From assembly GCA_022478985.1 (NCBI GenBank), contig JAKSZP010002707.1, forward strand, positions 124,001 to 188,000: DNA of 64,000 bases, given 5' to 3'. Below, one piece after another: positions 25,890 to 34,941 of this stretch. The stretch is from Massospora cicadina (lineage: Eukaryota > Entomophthoromycota > Entomophthoromycetes > Entomophthorales > Entomophthoraceae). Position 1 is the stretch's first letter. The number at the start of each line of letters is the position of its first letter. The notes below the pieces were generated by a model, which saw only the letters and a program-made list of their open reading frames with translations, ran no database searches and had not been told where the DNA came from. The position numbers and the translations under genes are program-made.

Positions 25890-26280
25890 ACCCCAGGGTA
25901 CGTTTCAGCATCAAAGAATGGAGAGGGATATTGTGCCACTCTTACTACTGAGATCACATATCCCATCAAATCTTCACAGCTGCATAAACGTAGTTGTATT
26001 GCAATAGCAACTTCTTCTCCACCTCCTGGGTTCTGCGTATCATTGTGGTGGTCAATCGTGGGTTTTCTGAGTTGATTTGATATACTGAAATGGGGCCTAT
26101 ATCTAAGCCATAAGAGAAGATATATGGCTTGGTAGTATATATGGAAATGTCGTTATAAAACACATTTTTGGTCATAATTGGCCCTATTCCCATTTTGTCA
26201 ACGGGGTGTCCAATGTTATCCAAGGTCATCACCAGGTCCTCTTTTGAGGATACAGTCTGCACCATCCAAACGTGGTGTTA
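25890..26280 (-). pseudogene. Probable chromovirus gag or leader remnant
   Basis: Minus-strand frame 25966-26265 has no motif that I recognise. It is placed by position only, between the protease and the LINE insertion next to the 5' LTR. The rest of gag appears to be missing or replaced by LINE sequence. Confidence 0.3.
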
Positions 26281-26389
26281 AAGAAAAAACAGTTTATTTT
26301 TGAGTCAATTTTATTAATTTCAGTGAAAAGTTGGGGAATCACAACTCTCAGATCGTGAAGCATCCATATCCACCAGTATGAGCAAGAAG

Positions 26390-27371
26390 GGTGGGTGCTT
26401 TCCAGTTAGAGGTAGCAAGAATAACGCTGAGAAGCTTCAACCTTTGGGAAAAAGAGTAAACAGTGGTGAGCCCCACCGCAACTGTGGCCAATGAGAATTC
26501 ATATTAGCAGACACACAGCCCAGAGAGGCTGCCCCTCTCCTCAGTTCACACAGAGGTACAGGGGCTACCCATCCAAGATGGCGTGATCCCCACACGGCCC
26601 CATGTCCTATCCAGGGTGGACTATCTGGACATGATGGGCATCCCTTACTCCATTGAGACCCAAAAAACTATCTGGAAATATGCACACCATCCTCTGTTGC
26701 AGCCTCAAATCTGTTCCTATGTGTGGCGCTGCCTGAGGCAGGTGTACCATACAGCTGAGCGCTCTAACGCTTTACACTCATCCTGCATCATGTGTGGCCA
26801 GTATGGAACGCTGTTCCACCGCCTGGAGAAGTGTCCTACCTCTAAAGTGATATGGTGCGAAGTTCAACGTCTGCTAGGACAGGATCAAACACAACCCTTC
26901 AGTCTGTCAAGAGATATGTTTGCTTTATCAATGGCATCCCCCCTTCTACCCTCCCTTCATGCTCTGGTGGTTGCAATCACCATGTGGACTATCCACACGA
27001 TTGTCTTGGATGCCATCACAGGCTCCACCCCCACCCTCCCAGAAGCTGTCCACAGATTCCAGTCTCATTTGGTGGACCACTTTCAGTCATGGATGTTTGG
27101 ATACCTTCCACCGCATCAATAACAGCTGGTCTCCTCCTGGTTCCCAGTGTGGTTCATCAAATCAGACCCTTTCCTCCACATGTGTTCTATTGTGGCTATG
27201 GCCCCTTCACATGTTCCCTCCCCCTCCCCATAAGTGGCATTCCCGCTGGCAACAAGAGATAGCATCGCTTCTCTGGGGTGCCTTCCCTGTTACTAAGTTT
27301 TGTCTCTTTCAGGTCAAATTCAGAAGTGTCCGTCCCATGGTCAGCCTTCCTCACAATAAATTTAAAACAAG
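26390..27371 (+). mobile_element. LINE copy 3, 5'-truncated, next to the chromovirus 5' LTR
   Basis: Plus-strand sequence homologous to the 3' end of LINE copy 1, from the RT zinc-binding region through the same GAGATAGC...CTCTGGGGTGCC block and CCCATGGTCA terminus, ending in A-rich DNA that abuts the LTR at 27372. Only about 1 kb of the 3' part is present, as expected for incomplete reverse transcription. It runs opposite to the chromovirus. I could not find a convincing target duplication. Confidence 0.8.
26583..27122 (+). pseudogene. LINE copy 3 ORF2 C-terminus with zinc-binding motif
   Basis: A 179-codon open frame covers the last part of ORF2. CIMCGQYGTLFHRLEKC (26784-26834) is a CxxC...H...C motif of the kind found after LINE reverse transcriptases, followed by the conserved-looking SKVIWCEVQRLL. 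The same region in copy 1 (2910-3426, minus) has ETIW-like DTKKDIW and HALVLTIAMF, against ETQKTIW and HALVVAITMW here. It lacks the endonuclease and reverse transcriptase, so it is a dead fragment despite the open frame. Confidence 0.85.
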
Positions 27372-27830
27372 TGAGATTAGTCTCAAAAAAACAATTTTAA
27401 AGAAATTTTGGAGAACAATTGATTGATGGAAGCAGTGCTAAGCCAAGGAGCACCAATAAGAGCACAATAAATTAGGCAATGTGCTATACTTGGTAATTGA
27501 CTAAACTTGGGTTGTCAATTGTAGGAGAGGCTGACCTGAGCTGAAATTTCGAAACCCAAATGGGTTTTGTGACCATGTTCACTGGGGAACTAAAGAAAAC
27601 CAATGTTTTTAATTGTAAAGATGATCTATTTTAATGCACCTGCTGTTATACAGGGCTGAACTTCTCCTACATCCCTAGGATTAAAGTGGCATACCTTACC
27701 TTTACCCAGAATTGATCTAAGGTATGCTTGAGGTAGGGGAGGCCTGCCAACTTCACCTTCTTGACCTCCTGACATGCAGCTTTGTCCTTAGTGTTTTTTT
27801 CTATAATGATGTCATTATCAAGCCATGACA
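27372..27830 (-). repeat. Chromovirus 5' LTR
   Basis: 459 bp aligning with 21866-22330, plus-strand ends TGAGATTAG and CCATGACA. LINE sequence touches its left border, so the primer binding site expected there is not visible. Confidence 0.85.
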
Positions 27831-29135
27831 TCAGACATTATTTAATAAAAACTGAAAACCTCCTTTTAAATTGAGACCAAATTGTACTAGGAGTTAGTTA
27901 ATTATTAGGTTGTTTTGATTTATAAAGATATATAAATTATATATGTATATTTAAAAACTCAATATTTTTATGTCTAATTTTATATTTGATCTAATATGTT
28001 TTTTCTTTATCTCTTTTCCTACCTAGTAATTTAGATTTTTTCAAAATCTTCTCTATCTTGACAATCTACACAAAATTTTCTTACCAAAGTAGCTTTCTTG
28101 CACAGTTTTCAGCTTATAATCTCCAATATTCAATATAAGGTTAAAAAAATTAATACATTCATACACAATAAATTATATAAAACTGTTAGCTTTTCAAAAA
28201 TCTTATATCATACATGAGTTAGTCTATATGAGAAAGAGGACTATAAGACCCTTCTTGTCAAAACTTGAAAAAAACTCTACTATAAAATCTATAAACAAAA
28301 CCTTAATTTACCTTTTGTAATAGTAGGCCTACTATATTAAAAATAAAAATGAGTATGCAGATATTAAAGATAGTTTTTTGCCTTCTTTCAAACTAAATAA
28401 ATTCAGGTCTTTATAATAATTTTTGGAACATAACTTAACTATAAAACCTATTTAAACCTTCATATATCTTTTATAAGCTTAGTAAAAAGCAATTCTTACT
28501 GTAAAAGATATAAACTTGTGCATAAATCACTTTATATTTAGTAAAAAGTAAATAATATATAGGTGAATAAACTTGATTTTTATAATAAAATCTATAATGG
28601 ATAGAACTATAGCTAATAAAAAAATGTACAATTGTCCTCTCTTTGGTAACTTACTTGAATTGCTTCTAGGTTTAGTAAGTTTTGATCAAAGATATAATAG
28701 ACAAACTACACTTATATATTGGTATTTATCTGAGATATTTTATCTTAATGACAAATAAGAGTAAGTAACTGCATTATGTATTAATCACTTTTTTCTAGCG
28801 AAAGGTACCCTGGCTTAATTATAAAAATACTTTAATATTTACTAGATAAGTATGATTGCAGAATCTGTCATCAATATTATCATAAGAGCTCTAAGAAAGG
28901 GCAAACAATCTTATAATCTACAAATGTATTTAAAATAACTATAATAATTAATAAAGTATGGTAACAGACATTACAAGAGAAAGTCCAGGAAAAAATTCCA
29001 GTGATTTTCATCAGATTTAAAGATAATTTAGTCTATTTTATTAGATGGTTAATAAATAAAAATTTAATATCTATTATCTCTAACAGTAAAAACTGTGTAA
29101 CTAATTTTTTTAGACTTATATATTAGCCTAATTAA

Positions 29136-29215
29136 GGGTGGTTAGCCTGGCAGGGTAATTCCTGCTTCCACTCTAGTGGAGATTTTGTTCACATGTTTGA
29201 AACCTGTACTGGCTA
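29136..29215 (+). repeat. tRNA-like SINE-type unit, copy 1
   Basis: About 80 bp that can fold as a tRNA-like cloverleaf: TAGCC (5') with GGCTA (3'), a D-arm-like GCAGG/CCTGC hairpin, a CCAC/GTGG hairpin and a T-arm-like end. TGGCAGGGTAATTCC (29148-29162) resembles the Pol III A box and GTTTGAAACC (29195-29204) the B box. It has close similarity to 32488-32570 over this unit only; the flanks differ. It could be a tRNA-derived SINE head or a decayed tRNA gene family. There is no CCA-encoding end or obvious anticodon loop. Confidence 0.6.
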
Positions 29216-30292
29216 TAAAATCTCAGTGTGGTATATTTGTCCCAAGGTTGACCAGCCTCAATTACTTTTTTATGTTAGCTCAATGAAATGTATATCTCAG
29301 AGCTCCACTTTTAAAAAGTAACAAGATTATATATAAAAATATGAGTGTTTAATTGCCTATCTGACATTCTTAGCATTGGATAACATTAAACCTATATTAT
29401 ACTGAAAGATTTACCCAAGGTTGATTAAGTTCTTAATTTCTTGAATTCATACCCATCTTGTTATGTAAGAGGCTCTGAGGTCACTTTCATTAAACTTGTT
29501 ATAGATCAGATGAAACTATTTGAGCATTTTAGCTTTCTTTAATAACAAATGACCATGATTGATATTAGAAAAGAATTGAATCTATAATCTTTCATATAAT
29601 CACCATATTTTTTACCAAGATTATATTGGTCCCCATTAAAACCATATCTTTTATAGCTTTTTTGAAAGCTCTTGTTTATATATATAAGAAGTTCTAAAAT
29701 GCCTGCCTGCAGTAGTTTCCTTGTTGCATAGAATATTTGTGCCAAGTCTAGTTATAATTAGTCCATAACATAAAAAATGATGCAGAATATAACATAAATA
29801 CTCACATAAAAAATAAGAAGACTTTTTTATTAATACAAGCCATTGATTTCCTAATAAAATAGATAAAGAGTGATACCTTAGCTTAAGCTATAATGCCAAA
29901 AGCTTTTGAAAATAAGATACTTTTATCAAGAGTGAAGTTTAACTTAGTTAAACTTAAAAGGATTCTCTCCATAAATTAAAGTGAAAATTATATCAATTTT
30001 AGTGAAAATTGTTTTTTGGTAAATTAATACTTTTAAATGCATCAGTTCAACAAATTTAATAACAATTCTCTCTGTATTTTATTCAGCTATTATTATCATG
30101 CACTCAGGTCCTATAAGTAGATCATAGAAGCAAAAGTTTGATTTATCCCTTGGTTCAAAATTGATAAGTTTATTTAAAAAGATATTAAAAGTATTATAAG
30201 TTGACAATATTTTTCTGTTTTTGACAAAAAAGCTATCAAAATGAAAAAATAGACTAGCACTTGCCATTTAAAATATGATACATACATTAATC

Positions 30293-30341
30293 AATAATAT
30301 TAGTATTACCATCTAGTACTAAAAAAATAATATTAGTATTA
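30293..30341 (+). mobile_element. Ultra-short retroposon, copy 2 (17-bp insert with 16-bp target duplications)
   Basis: AATAATATTAGTATTA is present at 30293-30308 and again, identical, at 30326-30341. Only 17 bases lie between them: CCATCTAGTACTA plus an A-run. This is the shortest member of the family and consists of little more than the shared 3' end and tail. The perfect duplication argues for a recent insertion into old AT-rich DNA. Confidence 0.8.
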
Positions 30342-32487
30342 GTTAGTTTTTTCTTTAGCCACTAATTTATTCTTAGATTGTAAAGTGTATATATACCCCA
30401 ATCAAACCTCTATACTATTTCTCTTGTTATGAAGTTTATAATCAGCACATGTAATAATTAGGTAACCAATTATTCTATGTTATTAAAATAAAATAGTATT
30501 TGACTAGTTTTTGCAGGTGGCGTAAGATTAACTTATCAATATCACCTATAACATATATAGCCTCAACATAATATAGTAGTTGATAGAAAGTACACAATTT
30601 ATATCTTCTTTCTATTACTATAAAAGTATGCATATAACTGAAAAAATTATCATGCTAATGCTTTTATTTATCTAAAAAACTATATAAAGATACTTAAACT
30701 TAATCATATCTATTTTATTCTATTAAACCTTTTGATAGCTTTCTTTCTGAACTATATATGTAAAATATCACAAAGAACTCATTTATTGTTGAGCTTTTAT
30801 TGTTGTAGTTTGATGGTGCTATTCCCATGAAGCCTAAAAGTTAATACTTGAAGCAGTCTAAAACTCACAACAAGTATATTTATCTTTGAGGGTGCTAATT
30901 CACGCTTAGGTTCCATAAGCTAGAGTATCTATCTTATAGTAAATATGGAAAAAGGACTTATTGAAGTCTGGTACCTAAAAGAGTATAAATAGAACAATAT
31001 AACATATATTAGTATAGAATGTAGTTTTTTATGTTATATTTAACAATATAAACCCTATAAGGAAAAGAATTTGCTAAAATTAATGAAGGATTGAATCTGA
31101 ATAGGAGGCTCTTAGTCAGGCAATGCATCCAGGTTATACAATATCTTTGTAGCATATTTTCTGATTTGGAGAAAAGGTATGTTGAATATAATAAGACAGA
31201 TGAGACTTGGTATCAGTTAGTTTAAATATTGGGAAAATTCTTGATTCTTACTCTTTTGTGTGTATATCTTAATTTACTGCCCTATGCACTACCTAGTATA
31301 ATGTTGCCTGATATTTTGATGATCCTTTATTTCAATTGAGCAGGATTTCATCTTGGGGGTATTTTGGGCTTGAATCTGCCCTATAGATTTTTTCTAGTAT
31401 CAAATTGAGCCTTACTGGCTAATTATTTTCATATGATTAATTGATAGGATTTCTTTAACCCCTCTTTAGATCTATGTATCTATTTTCTCATATGATTCAA
31501 TTGATTGATATTTTTCATATTCTACTCAAGTTCCTGATATCCACAGCTAGCTCATTTAGTATATATATATATGGGTTAGTTATTATAAATAAGTTTTAGA
31601 CTATTAAGATAATTGTTTTTTTTGCTTTCTAGTAAAATCTTAATAAACAATATTGAGAGTATGAATAAAACAATTTTAGGTTTATTAATTTATTATATTA
31701 TTTTTTGACAATTATTTATGACTTAAAAGATATTTAGAGTAAAATTATATTAGAAATCTTTTTTGTAAAGCTAGATTATAATTACAACTATATAAAAATA
31801 AAATATTAGTAATTATGACCACAAATAAGATACCAGCTTAATTCTTAATGGTATTTTTAGACTCATATATAATTAGTCTATTTTAGTTGACTTGAAGTCA
31901 TATACACTTAAGGAGTGTGGCCTAATTTTAAGCAAGCTTTTGATTAATTTTTAAACTTGATTTGAATACTACAGTTTAAGTTTAAATAGTATTTAGTATA
32001 TCAATATATTTCGCATGCACAGTTTCATACTTAAATGGTAGATATTGAAAATGAAATCCTCAAGCTTATAATCTAAGGTTTTGATTTAGAAACCTGTGGA
32101 TTATCTTAATTGATAATCCTGAAGATTTTAGCTGGTAAAATGAGATTTAAACTCTGATCTGAATATGAAAGGAGACCCACCTGTATAGCCATTTCTGATA
32201 AAACATTACTTTCCTCATTAAGCAAACTGATTTAAAGATTAAAACCAGTTAAAATTCCTTTTATATATTCTGGTGCTCTTTAAAAATATAGGTCAATTTA
32301 ACTCTTATTTTTATATAAGGCTTTAAAATTATATGAAAGCTGTTTGGATTAGAAAAAGATTAGTTTCCCTCAGTTGACAAATTTAAAGGCTAAAGCTTTA
32401 TATAAGCTCTAAAGAGATTAATCGATTCATTTTCATCCTTGGAGAGTGGATATTCAATAGATCAAAGCATATCTGTGATTTGAAAAG

Positions 32488-32570
32488 GGGTGGTTAGCCT
32501 GGCAGAGTAATTCCTGCTTCCACTTCAGTGCAGATTTTGCTCAACATGGGTTCAAAACCTGTACTGGCTA
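32488..32570 (+). repeat. tRNA-like SINE-type unit, copy 2
   Basis: Second copy of the unit at 29136-29215. TGGCAGAGTAATTCC matches the A box, and GGTTCAAAACC (32549-32559) fits the B-box consensus GGTTCRANNCC. The terminal pairing TAGCC/GGCTA is kept. The right flank differs from copy 1 immediately after GGCTA, so the repeated unit ends there. Confidence 0.65.
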
Positions 32571-32588
32571 GGATAAATATACTTTTAT

Positions 32589-32657
32589 CTAATCCTCTAT
32601 TATTTTTTTTTAGTACTAGATGGTCCCAACCCAAGGGGGGGCTAATCCTCTATTATT
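32589..32657 (-). mobile_element. Ultra-short retroposon, copy 3 (37-bp insert with 16-bp target duplications)
   Basis: CTAATCCTCTATTATT occurs at 32589-32604 and 32642-32657. The 37 bases between read on the minus strand as a C-run, then TTGGGTTGGGACCATCTAG, then TACTA and an A-run. This copy includes the whole recurring part and gives the clearest view of it. It lies 19 bp from a tRNA-like unit, but the target duplication excludes that unit from the insertion. Confidence 0.85.
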
Positions 32658-33602
32658 AATTAATTAATAAGATGCAGCTAAAAAAGAGATATCTGTAATT
32701 TGGTCATGAGGGTTGAATGGCTTCCAATTAGCCTAAGTTTGGTGAAGCTTAAACCTTAAACCTATTTAAATATACTTAAACTTAATTGGTAATCAATCAA
32801 ATACTAATTTGGTAATCAAAGAAGATAATATTATATGATTATTTAAGGGTAAATTACCAAATATTTAAACTTACCTGAAATTGGCTCACACTACCTGAAA
32901 ACTACCAAGCATAATTAGAAAATACCTTTTAGTACTATCATATAATTCTCCTATTTGGCTTATGATTTAAGTTTTAATTGTACTATCAATAAGTAGTTAT
33001 TTATTAGTATAATTAACTATTTATCCTCTTTTAATCATAACCTAAAACAGTTTATATTAGAATATAATTTATTATGATTAGCATACCAATACCCCAAACC
33101 AAGATAGCGAATAGCAAAGGTGGTCCATGGAGTTCCTGGCCTATCATATGCTGCACATAGAGGTTTTCCAAGTTTTATCCTCTTTTCCTATTTTCTTCAC
33201 TTCCCTTCATTGGTGTGGTATCATCCCCAGATCAGCCCACCTCAAATAAAAATTTAAAATATAATTTATAATATAAGGGCTCATACTGTTTCTTAAAATC
33301 AACAATGTTGGATTTCTTAAATTATAATAATAAAAACTTTATTTGGCCTCTGTTTACCATCAGCTGGTCCTTTTTATCTATTTAAGGGGAGATTGGTTGT
33401 AATTATACACTTCACTTTCAAACTATAAAATTTAGTCTACAAGAACTCAAATATGCTGGTATTTGAGTACCTGTTTAGGTGAGCAAATCAGCAAAGCCAA
33501 ATCATAGACCTGAACCTATCATATGCAGTACTTTATGAGGCTCTCCTTTTCACCACCCACTCTCATTTGCCAATATCATTTGAATCCCTTATAATATTTG
33601 TG

Positions 33603-33615
33603 TATATATAAATAG
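33603..33615 (+). promoter_or_regulatory. Possible TATA box of the bHLH gene
   Basis: TATATATAAATAG fits the TATA consensus and is the best match in the 500 bp before the start codon, about 300 bp upstream of it. In an AT-rich region such a match can arise by chance. Confidence 0.35.
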
Positions 33616-33635
33616 AAGTGAGTAATCAAGAGGGC

Positions 33636-33782
33636 ATGTATCAAATGATTAAAAGGGTTAGTGCTAACCCAAGCCGAGATATGCTCAACACCCATTCGTC
33701 AAAAGTTGGCCACTTGCCCCTAGTTTTTACCCTGCCTGGGAAGCTTTATATGACTACGTTACAATTATCCACAAGATGCTGA
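33636..33782 (+). other. Possible upstream ORF in the bHLH leader
   Basis: A 48-codon frame (MYQMIKRVSANPSRD... ending TLQLSTRC) starts 21 bases after the TATA-like site and ends 131 bases before the bHLH start codon. If transcription starts near that TATA box, this frame would be read first and could reduce translation of the main ORF. No homologue is known to me. It could equally be chance or part of a leader intron. Confidence 0.25.
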
Positions 33783-33913
33783 GGTCATCAATCTGATTTG
33801 ATTTTTACTTTCATTGCTTGTTTTCCATCGAATAACCTTAGTTAGCTAGTGTGTATACTTAACACTTAATTCTGATTAACTTTCTGTAAACTTATTTTTT
33901 ATTCACAACGGTG

Positions 33914-34941
33914 ATGAAAAACTTTGACACTCAACCAGAGGCTAACCTTTATCCATTCACCAACTTCACCCAGCCGACGGTTGATCCAAATTCTCATATC
34001 TCAAATTGGTATCCAAACCCTAGTAAGCTCATTTTAAATGGTTGCAGGCTCTTACCTGTCTTTTTTAGCTTTTGATACCGCTCATTTATACCCTGACCCT
34101 CCTGCTGTGGACTTATCAACTTCACTCTTTGATCCTTCCGAACAACAGTACCTCTCTGGGTTCTTTGATAACCTCGTTGAGGACAAGAATGAGTTTATTC
34201 TACCCACCGGGTTCGACTTTTCTGCCCTCCTATCCAGTTGGAATTCTTTAAATTTTCCGCCCCCTCACCCCAAGTCGCAACTTCCGTATGGGCTACAACC
34301 GGACCCAAATCATTCTTACTACTTCCCCGGTACCTCGCTTTTGTCTGCTCCCGTTGCTTTCCATGCCCCACAACCTTATCCGCTTCCCCCGGATTCTTAC
34401 CGTGCTGATATCTATGTGCCCTCCGCTATCAAGTACCCCCAGCCTTGTGAACAGCTCAGTTCCCTCTCCGACAGCAGTTCAAGTACCCCTCATGGCAGCA
34501 TAGGTGACCAGGTGGCCATCGCAGCCACTAACCCTGGAGGATTTGCTCCTGAAGCGAAGTTGGCTCCAGAGTCCATCCAGCCACCCAAAAAGCGCCCATT
34601 TTTCCCCATCGAGAGTATCCTTGGAACAGTGTGCCAAAATCCCTCGCCTTAAGGAGCCGTTGAAAGATGACCAGCGCAAAGCCAACCACATCGCCTCTGA
34701 ACAGAAGCGCCGAGACATTATCCGGCGCGGATTTGAAAGCCTCTCCGAGCTCATACCAGGGCTTAAGCGGACCAACTGTAGCCGGGCGACCGTGTTGGGC
34801 CGGGCGGCTGATTATATGCATGAGGTCGAGGGGAAGATCCTTGAGCTCAAGCAGAAGAAGGCGGCGATGCTGGCGCAGCTCTCCGCCCCCACCGGTTCCT
34901 CACCGCCGGCCAAATTAAACGACGCTAGGCCACTGCCATAG
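33914..34941 (+). CDS. Fungal bHLH transcription factor (INO4-like), at least one intron
   Basis: Probable DNA-binding regulator. Start ATG 33914. Exon 1 runs 33914-34022, followed by a 46-nt intron (34023-34068). The next exon (frame open to 34652) holds a motif seen in fungal bHLH proteins, DPSEQQYLSGFFDNL, followed by LPTGFDF, and a Pro-rich middle. The C-terminal bHLH is in the next frame: basic region KANHIASEQKRRDIIRRGF with the H-E-R residues that read E-boxes, then SLSELIPGLKR, SRATVLGRAADYMHEVEGKI and a Lys-rich end; stop 34939-34941. Moving from frame 0 to frame 1 needs a second intron of length 3n+1 (34615-34666, 52 nt, or 34512-34554, 43 nt with a CTAAC branch site) or marks a frameshift. 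GC and CpG content are higher than in the neighbourhood. Confidence 0.8.
34023..34068 (+). other. Intron 1 of the bHLH gene
   Basis: 46 nt, GTAAGC donor, CTTAC branch-site-like sequence and pyrimidine tract ending TTTTTTAG. Removing it joins NWYPNP to FDTAHLYPDP in frame. A shorter alternative (GTAAG to TGCAG, 25 nt) also keeps the frame but is unusually short and lacks a pyrimidine tract. Confidence 0.75.

Larger units (their letters stand above)
21866..27830 (-). mobile_element. Ty3/gypsy chromovirus, minus strand, both LTRs present, inactive
   Basis: LTRs of about 460 bp at 21866-22330 and 27372-27830 enclose, on the minus strand, a weak gag remnant, aspartic protease, reverse transcriptase, RNase H, and integrase ending in a chromodomain. 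This is the gypsy order with the hallmark of chromoviruses, whose chromodomain is thought to guide integration to modified chromatin. A purine tract (minus-strand AAAAGGATGAGAGGG, about 22334-22350) sits beside the 3' LTR. The outer flanks (CAAAA and TCAGA) do not match as a target duplication. A 5'-truncated LINE occupies the space next to the 5' LTR. All frames are broken. Confidence 0.88.
27831..33599. other. Long AT-rich block
   Basis: Nearly 5.8 kb of AT-rich sequence without convincing ORFs. It contains a short (TA)n run near 31558, two tRNA-like units (29136-29215, 32488-32570) and two ultra-short retroposons (30293-30341, 32589-32657), which show that it receives insertions. It ends where the promoter region of the bHLH gene begins. 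Confidence 0.65.

Noticed and set aside
26852..27426. Two further open frames (136 and 168 codons) overlapping LINE copy 3.
   Set aside because: They overlap the frame 26583-27122, whose zinc-binding motif and match to LINE copy 1 show it to be the real one.
34629..34653. A 25-nt intron that would join the two bHLH frames.
   Set aside because: It restores the frame but is far shorter than intron 1 and has no branch site or pyrimidine tract.
34479..34821. Minus-strand ORFs of 97-98 codons across the bHLH gene.
   Set aside because: They are antisense shadows of the GC-rich coding region.
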